From the NCBI RefSeq assembly GCF_022819085.1, contig NZ_JALHAG010000001.1, positions 1,323,395 through 1,387,394 of the forward strand: a DNA stretch of 64,000 nucleotides, given 5' to 3'. The translations under genes were made by a program, and so were the position numbers. The notes beneath the pieces are model-generated. The model searched no databases and was not told the DNA's origin. It saw nothing but the letters and a program-made list of their open reading frames with translations. Origin of the DNA: Planococcus ruber. GTDB lineage: Bacteria > Bacillota > Bacilli > Bacillales_A > Planococcaceae. Of this stretch, positions 42,980-52,216 are shown piece after piece (positions within the stretch are counted from its first letter, which is position 1; each line of letters opens with the position of its first letter).

Positions 42980-44251
42980 ATGACCTTATACGACAAACAG
43001 GAAAGTATTAAAATTAACCACTTTTTGAAGATATTAATATATTTAGTGTTATTTTCTCTTATATTAACTCCTTCATTTAAAATTATATCCGGAGTTCCAG
43101 CGATAAGAATTGAAGAAGTAATATCTTTATTTTTTGTTGTCTTAATTCTTTTAGAATTTGCATATAAAAATAAAATTTCTATTTACTGGAACAAAAGAAG
43201 CGCTTTAATAGTTATCTTTTTGCCTATTATTGCTATTTCAATAATGGCAGGTTCTTTGAACGGGTATAATAGTTCATTTGGTGATTTTAATCAATTTATT
43301 AGAATATTTAAGTATTTAATAATTTATATTATGATGTTGACTTACATTAAAACCTCTCTCTCTAAATCAATTGCTAAGTTAGAAATGCTCAAATATATAG
43401 AAAAGTTATCGGTGATTTTATTTTTAGTAGCTCTTCAACAGTATCTAAACTTATTTGGGCTAAATCAGTTATATTTAGAGTATATAAATCCGAATAAATT
43501 CCAAAATTTAATTAATGATTACGAGCATCCGAGACCGCTTGGAATGGTTGGTAACCCTAATGAATTAGGATTAATTTTTTCAATAATTGCTTTAATTTCA
43601 TTGTATAATTTTTCGATTAATAAGCAAAAAGTTTCTATAATTTTTTTCCTAATCAATTTAGCTGGAATAGTAATCACACTTTCCAGAACTTCATTGGTTT
43701 CACTAAGTATTGCTAGTTTTGTTTTCGTTTTTTTGTTGTTAATTAGCACCAGAAAATATAATAAAAAAAACCTCATCTTCAATATAATTATGACTTCTAT
43801 TTTTCCTGTAATAATTTATATGGTTATGAAGAATGAAGTGCTATATGAGAAGTTTTTTTGGAGATTTACGAGAGTCGGAGAATTAGAGAACGACACAAGT
43901 TGGGTAGCACGTATAAATAACTGGGATGAAAATTTACAAATAATAAAAGATAATTTCATAATAGGGGTTGGCCCTTTAAGAAGAGCGAGTTTCTCTTATG
44001 CTGCAGATAATGAATGGCTTCTATTAATGAGATCTTATGGACTTCTAGGGATAGTCAATTTCTTGTTACTATTGCTATTGCCTTTAAAAACAGTTTCTAA
44101 TAATAAAAATAAGATATTCTTGTTTTCTTTGGTAGTGTTGATTATATTGAGTATGATTCCGTCAGCAGTCTTCCATTCTTTGGTTGCTATGCCACTTATA
44201 CTTTTAATATGGGTATTATTTGATGAAGATGTGAATCAAGAAAATTCTTAA
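42980..44251 (+). CDS. Wzy-like O-antigen/polysaccharide polymerase
   Basis: A 423-residue polytopic protein with about 11 hydrophobic helices and AAGAGGGC before the ATG. A large extracytoplasmic loop (about residues 290-330) carries RFTRVGELENDTSWVARINNWDENLQIIKDNFIIGVGP, the usual position of the Wzy_C-type catalytic loop of O-antigen ligase-like proteins. It would polymerise flipped repeat units outside the membrane, with the YwqC-like protein setting the length. Extremely AT-rich codon use. It is the last gene of the operon. Confidence 0.86.
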   Translation: MTLYDKQESIKINHFLKILIYLVLFSLILTPSFKIISGVPAIRIEEVISLFFVVLILLEFAYKNKISIYWNKRSALIVIFLPIIAISIMAGSLNGYNSSFGDFNQFIRIFKYLIIYIMMLTYIKTSLSKSIAKLEMLKYIEKLSVILFLVALQQYLNLFGLNQLYLEYINPNKFQNLINDYEHPRPLGMVGNPNELGLIFSIIALISLYNFSINKQKVSIIFFLINLAGIVITLSRTSLVSLSIASFVFVFLLLISTRKYNKKNLIFNIIMTSIFPVIIYMVMKNEVLYEKFFWRFTRVGELENDTSWVARINNWDENLQIIKDNFIIGVGPLRRASFSYAADNEWLLLMRSYGLLGIVNFLLLLLLPLKTVSNNKNKIFLFSLVVLIILSMIPSAVFHSLVAMPLILLIWVLFDEDVNQENS

Positions 44252-44819
44252 TAAGATCTCGTCTCCAGAAAATAGACAATTCACTACAATAGTATAAAAT
44301 GAAATCTATGCCTAGAAACCAAAAGTTTAAGAGCATGGATTTCAATATTGAGAAAATCGCTTCCCAGGGAAAGAAACGATTCCGACAATTCACTACAAAT
44401 GTATACAAAAGAAAATCCATGCTTGAGAACTGAAGGTTAAAGAGTATGGATTTTTAATATTTATGCAGAAACTGGAATTGTGGTGAATTGTGTCGCTCCC
44501 TGGGAATGAAAAAGCGAGTAAAAAGGAAAATCGCCTCCCAGGTGTTAATGCTATTTCATAATGTCCAAAAGTTGATGGTATTGTTTGTCCAGGAATTGAC
44601 GGATATAAGTAAGCGTCTAATAGCGAACACATTCTAATAGAAGATTTTTCGTGAGATACTCTTTCCAGAATTGAATTTCTGGGAGGAGTTTCTTTGATAA
44701 TGATTACAGCCACTAAATTGAGCCACCCTTGCCATCTTTTTTACCACGGAATGCCACAGAATGTACCATTGAATGACATGATATGCACCACTCGATACGA
44801 TACCTTTATATAATTGATG
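44252..44819. repeat. Degenerate direct and inverted repeats at the right end of the polysaccharide operon
   Basis: Two imperfect direct copies of about 75 bp begin GACAATTCACTACAA at 44275 and 44384 (109-bp offset, roughly three quarters identical by eye). The word AAAATCGC(T/C)TCCCAGG occurs at 44353 and 44528, and a roughly inverted copy (GTGGTGAATTGTGTCGCTCCC) lies near 44480 (given here split as GTGGTGAATTG, TGTCGCTCCC). No intact ORF covers the region. It looks like decayed mobile-element or repeat debris. Confidence 0.55.
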
Positions 44820-44821
44820 AG

Positions 44822-44847
44822 CACACCTATTGGTGTGACATTTTTTA
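44822..44847 (+). terminator. Hairpin with T-run (possible operon terminator)
   Basis: CACACC-TATT-GGTGTG followed by ACATTTTTT. It could end the polysaccharide transcript, though it lies 570 bp past the last gene and just before the istA fragment. Confidence 0.45.
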
Positions 44848-44863
44848 TAGGAGGTATTTTTTT

Positions 44864-45067
44864 ATGCTTCAATACGCCAGGATTTTGAGGTTGAAGGAGG
44901 AGGGGTTTAGTTTAAGAAGCATTGCTTCGAGCACGGGGAATTCCCGCCAGAAAGTGACCGAAATCATCGACCGTGCAGAGAAAAAGGGCCTGAAGGGACC
45001 GTTAGAGGAAGAGATGACCGACAAATGGATTGAAGAATTCTTATTCCCTGAGAAGTCGCTTACATAA
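44864..45067 (+). pseudogene. IS21-family istA fragment (N-terminal HTH only)
   Basis: A 67-codon remnant with an intact GGAGG ribosome-binding site. It reads LQYARILRLKEEGFSLRSIASSTGNSRQKVTEII and ends EEMTDKWIEEFLFPEKSLT. This matches the DNA-binding N terminus of IS21-type IstA transposases, which are normally about 500 residues and have a DDE integrase core. The core and the istB gene are absent. The fragment marks an old insertion at the boundary between the AT-rich polysaccharide operon and the sugar-catabolic operon. Confidence 0.75.
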
Positions 45068-45109
45068 AAAACTAGTCAAAAAGCAAAAAATGAAATTTTG
45101 TTCAAGTTT

Positions 45110-45125
45110 TGAGAAAGCGCTTTCT
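45110..45125. promoter_or_regulatory. Candidate cre site (CcpA operator)
   Basis: TGAGAAAGCGCTTTCT is close to the catabolite-responsive-element consensus. It lies 18 bp upstream of a TATAAT hexamer (45143-45148), so CcpA binding would cover the -35 region of the sugar operon. Confidence 0.65.
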
Positions 45126-45155
45126 AAAGAAAGAATAGTCTGTATAATCAAGTCA

Positions 45156-45188
45156 TGAAATAAATTCATATGGATGAACATAATTTCA
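45156..45188. promoter_or_regulatory. Nested palindrome, candidate SorC-family operator
   Basis: TGAAAT...TTCAT-ATGG-ATGAA...ATTTCA forms two nested inverted repeats around one centre, immediately after the -10 hexamer and 19 bp before the regulator's start codon. The position suggests autorepression by the SorC-type regulator. Confidence 0.5.
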
Positions 45189-45206
45189 CCTAGGGGATGA
45201 AAACAA

Positions 45207-46136
45207 ATGTATACGAATCAGGAAATGATTATTGTTGCAAGGATGTATTATGAAATGAATTTAACCCAAAAGGAAATCGCGGAGAAGCTCCGTTATTCAA
45301 GGCCGACGGTGAGCCGAATCATAGATGCAGCTTTTAAAGCCGGCATTGTGGATGTGAAAATCAATTATCCTCTGGACTCAGTAATAGAATTAGAAGATGA
45401 AATTAAGAGGAAATACAATTTGGAAAATGTTTTTGTGATCCCTGTCTATATACACAATTCCCATTTGATCCAAAATGATGTAGGAAAAGCCGCGGCTAAT
45501 TATTTATATGAGATTTGTGACAACAAATCAATTCTGGGTGTCTCGTGGGGAACAACTTTAAATGGAGTTGTTCCATATTTAAAGCCTAAAGTTTTGCCGA
45601 ATATGAAAATTGTTCAGTTAAATGGCGGAGCAGCCAAAAGCACTTTTTCTACGGGGTCTGTTGCTTTGCTAGAAAAATTTTCAAAAACCTTCTCTTCTGA
45701 TCAGTATCTTTTGCCGGTTCCATCAATTGTCGATTCGTCCCTAATAGCGGATGCCATCATGACGGATTCGAGCATTGAATATGCACTGGATTTAGGAAGG
45801 CGGAGTAATATTGCTGTCTACGGCATAGGGAATGTCTCTCATAATTCGGTTCTCTACAAAGGCGGCTATTTCAAAGAAGGAGCTTATGATGAATTGATTG
45901 CCAAAAAAGCGGTTGGGGATATTTGTTCCCGTTATTTTTCAGTGGATGGCCAAATTGTGGATGAAGAGTTAAATAGACGGACGATTGGACTTAAATTGGA
46001 GGAACTACGAAAGAAAGATTTTTCTATCGCTATTGCTTCAGGAATAGAGAAAGCGGAAAGTGTCAAAGGCGCTTTAAAAGGCGGCTATGCCAATACGATT
46101 TTTATAGATGAAGAATTAGCCAAAAAAATTATTTAA
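45207..46136 (+). CDS. SorC/DeoR-type sugar-responsive transcriptional regulator
   Basis: A 309-residue regulator. The N-terminal HTH reads ARMYYEMNLTQKEIAEKLRYSRPTVSRIIDAAFKAGIV. The rest is the sugar-binding domain of the SorC family (LGVSWGTTLNGVVPYL, GIGNVSHNSVLYKGGYF, VGDICSRYFSVDGQIVD, IASGIEKAESVKGALKGGYANTIFID). Such proteins (DeoR of B. subtilis, SorC, LsrR) bind a phosphorylated sugar and usually repress their own operon. The gene starts the catabolic operon, with a cre-like site and a palindromic candidate operator upstream. The effector is probably the phosphorylated product of the FGGY kinase; this is inferred. Confidence 0.92.
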   Translation: MYTNQEMIIVARMYYEMNLTQKEIAEKLRYSRPTVSRIIDAAFKAGIVDVKINYPLDSVIELEDEIKRKYNLENVFVIPVYIHNSHLIQNDVGKAAANYLYEICDNKSILGVSWGTTLNGVVPYLKPKVLPNMKIVQLNGGAAKSTFSTGSVALLEKFSKTFSSDQYLLPVPSIVDSSLIADAIMTDSSIEYALDLGRRSNIAVYGIGNVSHNSVLYKGGYFKEGAYDELIAKKAVGDICSRYFSVDGQIVDEELNRRTIGLKLEELRKKDFSIAIASGIEKAESVKGALKGGYANTIFIDEELAKKII

Positions 46137-46156
46137 TCAAACCGGAGGTAGTGAAA

Positions 46157-47200
46157 ATGATGAAAGCAGTGAAATTATATGAACCAGGAAACTTACAAGT
46201 GGAGGAAGTGAACGTTCCAACTATTTCTCCGACGGAAGTATTGATCGAAGTTAAAGTAATCGGAATTTGCGGATCTGATATTCCGCGCGCGTTGACAAAA
46301 GGCGCCTACTCACAAGGGCTGACGTTAGGGCATGAATTTTCAGGGCAGATTGTGGAATGCGGTTCAGAGGCTGCTGAATGGTCAGTTGGTGATCGAGTCA
46401 CGATAGCGCCTCTTGAACCTTGTATGAAATGTGTATATTGCAAGCAAGGAAAGTACGGATTATGCGATGACTATAACTATTACGGTTCACGTACAGACGG
46501 TGCGATGGCTAACTACATCAAAGTAGGAAAAGCGAACATCTTGAAATTAGATGATAGTATTTCGTATGACGCCGGTGCGATGGTCGATCCGGCAGCAAAT
46601 GCTGTCCACGGTTTATGGCGCGGGAAATTGCAAAAAGGGGAAACGGCGGTTGTCATTGGTCTTGGAGCAATCGGCATGTTCGCCGTCCAGTTTGCACGTG
46701 AAATGGGTGCAAAAGAAGTGATAGCTATTGATATTTTCGATGAGAAGCTTGAAATTGCTAACAAACTGGGAGCCGATCGAACAGTGAACTCAAGAACTGA
46801 AGATGTAATCGAGGTGTTGGCAGATACCCATATCGACTTTGTCATTGATACTTCCGGTTCCGCCATTGCACAAGATCAAGCGGTCCGGATTACCGGAAAA
46901 ATGGGAAGAGTGGTTTTCTTGGGAATTTCCAATCAGCCTTTAACACTTTCTGCTAAAACAGTCGATCGGCTCCTGCGGTATGAAATCGAGATAAACGGTT
47001 CTTGGAACTCCTTCTCAGATCCTTTCCCAGGAAAGGAATGGACGTATGTAATTGACAGCATGGCAAATGGAAAAATTAACACCGAAGAAATTATTTCTCA
47101 TCGCTATTCTATAGAAGAAACACCAGCAGTATTCGAAAAGATAAAAAATAAAGAAATCGTATTCAGCAAGATCTTGCTTTATCCGGGAGATGTCCTATGA
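46157..47200 (+). CDS. Zinc-dependent medium-chain sugar/polyol dehydrogenase
   Basis: A 347-residue MDR enzyme. The ATG at 46157 has CGGAGG 8 nt upstream. Catalytic-zinc ligands are visible (ICGSDIPRAL, GHEFSGQIVECG). The structural-zinc site is CMKCVYCKQGKYGLC. The NAD site is VVIGLGAIGMFAVQFARE. The sequence resembles galactitol-1-phosphate and sorbitol/ribitol-type dehydrogenases. Position before a kinase and transporter suggests oxidation of an imported polyol or deoxy-sugar. It overlaps the kinase gene by 4 bp. The exact substrate is unknown. Confidence 0.88.
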   Translation: MMKAVKLYEPGNLQVEEVNVPTISPTEVLIEVKVIGICGSDIPRALTKGAYSQGLTLGHEFSGQIVECGSEAAEWSVGDRVTIAPLEPCMKCVYCKQGKYGLCDDYNYYGSRTDGAMANYIKVGKANILKLDDSISYDAGAMVDPAANAVHGLWRGKLQKGETAVVIGLGAIGMFAVQFAREMGAKEVIAIDIFDEKLEIANKLGADRTVNSRTEDVIEVLADTHIDFVIDTSGSAIAQDQAVRITGKMGRVVFLGISNQPLTLSAKTVDRLLRYEIEINGSWNSFSDPFPGKEWTYVIDSMANGKINTEEIISHRYSIEETPAVFEKIKNKEIVFSKILLYPGDVL

Positions 47201-48756
47201 AAAAAGATCTTGTGCTTGGAATGGATTTTGGAACCCAGTCTTTAAAGATCGGTGTCTATTCAATTGCAGGAGAACATATTTTTTCTGCAAGCGCTTCCTA
47301 TCCAACGCAGCATCGAAAAAACGGCTATTCGGAACAAGATGCGAATGATTGGTGGAAAGCCTTAAAAACAGCGATGGACAAGATGGCTCAGGCAATCGAC
47401 TTAAGTTTGATAAAGGCGGTCTCTTTATGTGCCACTTCATCCACCGTTGTTTTAACAGATAAGAATTTAAAACCCATTGCACCAGCGCAGTGCTGGATGG
47501 ATCAAAGGGCTATTCAAGAAGAAGAGGAAATTAACTCGAATCAGCAAAAGCACGTCATAAATCAATTGCGTTTTTCTGGAGGCAAAACCTCTATAGAATG
47601 GATGACGACCAAGTCGTTATGGCTAAAAAAGCACTATGACTTAACGGATAAAAGGATTGTTGAACAAATTGACTGGATTAATTATCAACTAACGGATCAG
47701 CTTGTAGCTTCTAAGTGCAATGCTACATGCAAATGGAATTATGTGGAACATCTTGGCGGGTTTTCAGAGCCGTTCTTTGACGCTGTGGATCTGCGTGGAA
47801 TCACAGGCCATTGGCCATCAAACATCTTGAATGTCGGCGATCAAGTTGGAATAGTGACAAAAGCTGCTGCAGCACAATTGGGAGTGGAAGCTGGCATTCC
47901 GGTATATCAGGGAGGAATTGACGCGCATATTGGAATGATTGGTTCAGGAGCTCTGGAAGCAGGTCGGTTAAGCATGATTACCGGTACAAGTTTTGTCCAT
48001 ATGATGCATCATGATAAACCCATTTTAAATGATTCTCTTTGGGGGCCATATGATTCTCCATTAGTGAAAGGGCATTGGTTGTTGGAAGGGGGCCAATTGT
48101 CTTGCGGTTCCATTATTTCTTGGTTTTTACAAGAATTTTACAGCGGTCGGTTTGATAAAGAAGAAGTTTATAAAGAGCTTGAACAAGAAGTCTTGTCGAT
48201 CAACGCTGGCAGTGAAGGCTTGATGATGCTGGATAGTTGGAAAGGAAATCGAACGCCTTACAAGACGCCCCATGCGACTGGCGCATTTATCGGGTTGACT
48301 TTATCTCATAGTAAATACCATATTTATCGAGCGATTCTGGAGTCCATCGCATTTGGAACAAAAAATGTCATCCAAACGATGAACCAATCCGGTATTACGG
48401 TTGATCGGATCATAGCGGGAGGCGGAGGTACACATAACAAATGCTGGATGCAAATTATTAGCGATGTCACAGGCTTGCCGATTTCAATTCCAGAAGATAT
48501 TGAAACAGGTTCCAAAGGAGCCGCAATTATTGCCGCATACGGATTGGGCAATTATTCAAGTTTGACGGCTGCTTCATCAGCTATGGTGAAGATGAAAAAG
48601 ACATATTATCCGGATTTGGACAAAACTCAAAAATACAGCGAGCTATTTGACATTTATTTAAATTTAAATGAAGCGTTATTTCCGATTATGAAAAAGTTAA
48701 AGGATGGGGAGGCCGGACAACGTGAGCAACATACTCGAGATGAAGCAAGTGTCTAA
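47197..48756 (+). CDS. FGGY-family carbohydrate kinase
   Basis: A 519-residue ASKHA-fold kinase, start ATG overlapping the dehydrogenase stop (ATGA). The phosphate-1 motif is LVLGMDFGTQSLKIGVYS. CATSSTVVLTDKNLKPIAPAQCWMDQRA and the GGIDAHIGMIGSG segment are in the order expected for the FGGY group close to D-ribulokinase. IIAGGGGTHNKCWMQIISDVTG is the adenosine motif. It phosphorylates the ketose or open sugar delivered by the transporter or dehydrogenase. The length matches the family. D-ribulose, a deoxy-sugar, or an LsrK-like substrate are all possible; the sequence alone does not decide. Confidence 0.88.
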   Translation: MKKDLVLGMDFGTQSLKIGVYSIAGEHIFSASASYPTQHRKNGYSEQDANDWWKALKTAMDKMAQAIDLSLIKAVSLCATSSTVVLTDKNLKPIAPAQCWMDQRAIQEEEEINSNQQKHVINQLRFSGGKTSIEWMTTKSLWLKKHYDLTDKRIVEQIDWINYQLTDQLVASKCNATCKWNYVEHLGGFSEPFFDAVDLRGITGHWPSNILNVGDQVGIVTKAAAAQLGVEAGIPVYQGGIDAHIGMIGSGALEAGRLSMITGTSFVHMMHHDKPILNDSLWGPYDSPLVKGHWLLEGGQLSCGSIISWFLQEFYSGRFDKEEVYKELEQEVLSINAGSEGLMMLDSWKGNRTPYKTPHATGAFIGLTLSHSKYHIYRAILESIAFGTKNVIQTMNQSGITVDRIIAGGGGTHNKCWMQIISDVTGLPISIPEDIETGSKGAAIIAAYGLGNYSSLTAASSAMVKMKKTYYPDLDKTQKYSELFDIYLNLNEALFPIMKKLKDGEAGQREQHTRDEASV

Positions 48757-50203
48757 ATCTTTTCCAGGAGTAAAAGCGTTGCAAAAAGTTGATTTTTCAC
48801 TTGAAAAAGGAGAAGTACATTGTTTAATCGGTGCAAACGGCGCAGGGAAATCTACGTTAATGAAAATATTGGCAGGGGTTTATACGAAAGATGAAGGAGA
48901 AATTCTCTTGGAAGGAAAATCCGTCGCCATTAAAACACCTTCGGATAGCAAAGAACTTGGAATTTCTACCATCTATCAAGAACTGTCTCTAGTAGAAGAA
49001 TTGACCTTGGCAGAAAATATTTATCTGGGAAATTATCTGAATCCTAACGGTGGATTCATCAAGTGGAAGCAACTGAATGAAGAAGCAAAAAAGATTTTTT
49101 CACTTTTAGGTCTATCGATTGCACCGTCTCTTCAAACTTCTTCAGCAAGTATGGGGTTGAAGCAAATGACGGAAATAGCAAAAGCGATTGCGTCAGACTG
49201 CAAAATTATTGTAATGGATGAGCCTTCTACTGCTTTATCGGGAGATGAAGTGGAAAAATTGTACGAAGTGATAAGGCTCTTGAAGGGCAAGGGATACACC
49301 ATCGTCTATATTTCACATAAATTAGAAGAACTGTATGCAGTGGGAGACAGAGTCACAGTATTGAGGAACGGCGAATGGGTCATTACAGATCGCCTAGAAA
49401 ACATTTCCCAACCGGAGCTGATTCAGCATATTACGGGAAGAAAAATTGAGAAAAAGGAAAAAGTGCATCACACGACTCATAGAGAAGAATTTTTGGATGT
49501 GAAAAACTTTAGCAATAAAAAAATCCATGATGTATCTTTTTCTGTGAAAAAAGGTGAGATTGTCGGTTTATATGGGCTTGTTGGGTCAGGAAGAACTGAA
49601 CTTTTAAGAGCAATCTTCGGCGCGGACCCGATCGATTCAGGAGAGATTTATATAGATGGCTCGAAAAAAAATATATCTTCTCCTCAAAAAGCTGTAGATC
49701 ACGGGATGGGGCTGGTCCCGGAAAACCGGAAAACAGAAGGTGCGATTCTTGATTTGTCGATTTCGGAAAATGCTTTTCTCCCATCTCTTCGGGCTTATTC
49801 CAACCGCAGTTTTGTTAAACGGAAACAAATGAAAGCCGTTATGCAGGAAATGATAGAGAAGCTGAATATCAAAACAAGCAGCAAAGAGGTGCCTATGAGA
49901 AATTTGAGCGGGGGAAATCAGCAGAAAGTCATTATTTCAAAATGGCTTATCCATCAATCCCGCCTGCTGTTATTTGATGAACCTACCCAAGGGATTGATA
50001 TTGGGGCGAAAGACGAAATCTATACGATTATGAAAGAACTTTCTGAAGATGGAAAAAGTATTTTAATGGCGACCTCAGAAATTGAAGAGCTTTTAGCTGT
50101 CTGTGACCGAGTATTGATCATGTTTAACGGAAGATTGATAAAAGAGTTTTCAACACCTGCCAATTATAAAAGTGAAATTATGAATATAGCGGTATCAGGC
50201 TGA
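48722..50203 (+). CDS. Sugar ABC transporter ATPase (RbsA/MglA type)
   Basis: A 493-residue double-ATPase protein. The GTG at 48722, 35 bp inside the kinase gene, has GGGGAGG upstream; a longer frame is rejected. The first domain has Walker A GANGAGKST and Walker B IIVMDEPSTAL with a degenerate signature. The second has the degenerate Walker A GLVGSGRTEL and a good signature LSGGNQQKV with LLLFDEPTQGID. This asymmetry is normal for RbsA-type proteins. It powers the permease encoded directly downstream. Confidence 0.94.
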   Translation: MSNILEMKQVSKSFPGVKALQKVDFSLEKGEVHCLIGANGAGKSTLMKILAGVYTKDEGEILLEGKSVAIKTPSDSKELGISTIYQELSLVEELTLAENIYLGNYLNPNGGFIKWKQLNEEAKKIFSLLGLSIAPSLQTSSASMGLKQMTEIAKAIASDCKIIVMDEPSTALSGDEVEKLYEVIRLLKGKGYTIVYISHKLEELYAVGDRVTVLRNGEWVITDRLENISQPELIQHITGRKIEKKEKVHHTTHREEFLDVKNFSNKKIHDVSFSVKKGEIVGLYGLVGSGRTELLRAIFGADPIDSGEIYIDGSKKNISSPQKAVDHGMGLVPENRKTEGAILDLSISENAFLPSLRAYSNRSFVKRKQMKAVMQEMIEKLNIKTSSKEVPMRNLSGGNQQKVIISKWLIHQSRLLLFDEPTQGIDIGAKDEIYTIMKELSEDGKSILMATSEIEELLAVCDRVLIMFNGRLIKEFSTPANYKSEIMNIAVSG

Positions 50204-50220
50204 TACAGAAGGAGGTTACT

Positions 50221-51198
50221 ATGACTGTCAATATAGAAAGAAACGAAGAAAGGGAAGCGCGGTTTCCTTCGTTCAAGGTTATTTTGAAAAAATACAATCT
50301 TTTCTTTATCTTTTTAGGATTTATTATTATCGGGAGTTTATTATCTGATCAATTCCTTTCGGTCCAAAACATACTGAACCTTCTGCAGCAATCTTCTTTT
50401 GTAGGGATTATCAGTATTGGAATGACATTTGTAATTTTAGTTGCAGGAATTGATTTATCGGTGGGTGCTGTTTTGGCCTTGACTGGGATGCTGGCGACAT
50501 TAATGATCAGCTCGGGAATGAATCCGGCAGCGGCAATTGCAATTACGCTCGTGGTTGGAGCTGCTCTCGGATTTGTAAACGGTTTTATCTCAACGAAGTT
50601 TAAAGTACCCGCTTTTATTGCGACCCTCGCCATGATGGTCAGTGCGAGAGGACTTGCATTTTTGACTACGGACGGAAATCCGATCTATGACCTTCCACCA
50701 AGCTTCACGGCTTTAGGCGGAAACGTATTTGGGAAAATACCTCTGACAGCCATCATATGGATCGTCCTCACCATCGTTGCTGTTATCGTATTAAAATACA
50801 CCACCTTCGGCAGAAAAATCTATGCGGTGGGAGGCAATGCGGAATCTGCAAGGCTATCTGGAATTCCCGTTGAAAAATATGTCACCTGGTGTTTCATTAT
50901 TTCGGGAACCTTGGCCGCTGTAGCTGGAATTTTAATGAGCGCCTGGCTGACAGTAGGGCAGCCGACAGCTGGAACAGGACTTGAATTGGATGTAATTGCT
51001 GCGGTCGTATTAGGCGGTACTAGCTTGTTCGGTGGGAAAGGCAGCATCGGCGGAACATTCATTGGGGTGCTGATAATGAGTATGATCGTCAACATATTCA
51101 ACCTATTAGGCTTATCTTCTTATTATCAATCAGTGTTTATGGGGGTGATTATCGTTTTGGCTTTAATTATGAACCAATATATTTCCAATAAAAAATAA
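50221..51198 (+). CDS. Sugar ABC transporter permease (RbsC type)
   Basis: A 325-residue permease with a strong AGAAGGAGG site. About nine hydrophobic helices are visible. Characteristic RbsC-family segments are TFVILVAGIDLSVGAVLALTG, VPAFIATLAMMVSARGLAFL, and AVVLGGTSLFGGKGSIGGTFIGVLI. A single permease gene suggests a homodimeric channel, unlike LsrC/LsrD, which form a pair. It sits between the ATPase and binding-protein genes in normal rbs order. Confidence 0.93.
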   Translation: MTVNIERNEEREARFPSFKVILKKYNLFFIFLGFIIIGSLLSDQFLSVQNILNLLQQSSFVGIISIGMTFVILVAGIDLSVGAVLALTGMLATLMISSGMNPAAAIAITLVVGAALGFVNGFISTKFKVPAFIATLAMMVSARGLAFLTTDGNPIYDLPPSFTALGGNVFGKIPLTAIIWIVLTIVAVIVLKYTTFGRKIYAVGGNAESARLSGIPVEKYVTWCFIISGTLAAVAGILMSAWLTVGQPTAGTGLELDVIAAVVLGGTSLFGGKGSIGGTFIGVLIMSMIVNIFNLLGLSSYYQSVFMGVIIVLALIMNQYISNKK

Positions 51199-51211
51199 GG
51201 GGGAAACAGCA

Positions 51212-52204
51212 ATGAAGAAGAATTGGACGGCAATGGTATTCGCAGTGGTACTGGCATTGATCTTGGCAGCCTGTGGATCAGAAGAGAATGCAGCAGGGGC
51301 AGAGAAAGATGGAGACGAAGAAGTGAAGGATTTGGTCATCGGCTTTTCACAGGTAACTCTGGAATCGCCTTTTTATACATCACTTGTTGATGGAGCAAAA
51401 AAGGAAGCGGAAACAGCTGGAGTAGAATTGAAAGTGGTGGATGCACAAAATGATATCGAAAAACAAAATGCGGATATTCAATCTCTTATCACACAAGGGG
51501 TAGATGTATTACTGATTAATCCGGTTAACCCTTCAGCGGTAGCTCCGGCTCTTCGTGCAGCTGAATCAGCAGGAATTCCGGTTATTACAGTTGACCGTGC
51601 GACTAAAGAAGAAGTCGCATCTTACATCGGACGCGATAACGAAGAAATGGGCCGTCTGGCTGGAGAAAAAGCGATCGAATTGCTTGGGGGAGATTCAGCT
51701 TCCGGGAAAATAATTGAGTTGCAAGGTGATGCTGGCGGTACTGTCATGCAAGCGCGCCACGACGGATTCCATGAAATTGTCGAGAAAGCTTCCGGGGTGG
51801 AGATTATTGAAGGGCCATACAGCGATTATATTCGTGCGAAAGCGGTCTCTTCCATGCAGGATCTTTTGCAGGCACATCCAGATGTGAAAATGGTCTATGC
51901 CCATAATGATGATATGGCACTTGGGGCTATGCAAGTATTAGAACAATCAGGAAAACTTGGAGAAGTTCAGGTTATTGGCATTGATGGACTGGTGGAAGCT
52001 GTCAAGAAAATTGAAGAAGGGTCTTATAAAGCGACAGTCATCAATGATCCAATCTCGCTAGGGGTACTAGCGGTTCAAACAGCTGTCAAAGTAGGGAACG
52101 GAGAAGAAGTGGAAAAAGTAATGAACGCAGAAACTGGTTTGATTGACGAAACAAATGCTGCGGATTACGTAGATGATTCAAATACATTTGCACCCATTAA
52201 ATAA
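51212..52204 (+). CDS. Sugar-binding lipoprotein (RbsB type)
   Basis: A 330-residue periplasmic-binding-protein-family lipoprotein. The signal peptide ends in the lipobox LAAC (Cys21), followed by an acidic tether. The mature part shows type I binding-protein features: FSQVTLESPFYTSLVDGAKKEA, LINPVNPSAVAPALRAAESAGIPVITVDR, IELQGDAGGTVMQARHDGF, and YAHNDDMALGAMQVLEQ. It captures the pentose-like or deoxy-sugar substrate outside the membrane. Ligand identity is not readable. Confidence 0.93.
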   Translation: MKKNWTAMVFAVVLALILAACGSEENAAGAEKDGDEEVKDLVIGFSQVTLESPFYTSLVDGAKKEAETAGVELKVVDAQNDIEKQNADIQSLITQGVDVLLINPVNPSAVAPALRAAESAGIPVITVDRATKEEVASYIGRDNEEMGRLAGEKAIELLGGDSASGKIIELQGDAGGTVMQARHDGFHEIVEKASGVEIIEGPYSDYIRAKAVSSMQDLLQAHPDVKMVYAHNDDMALGAMQVLEQSGKLGEVQVIGIDGLVEAVKKIEEGSYKATVINDPISLGVLAVQTAVKVGNGEEVEKVMNAETGLIDETNAADYVDDSNTFAPIK

Positions 52205-52216
52205 GGAGGTTCATAA

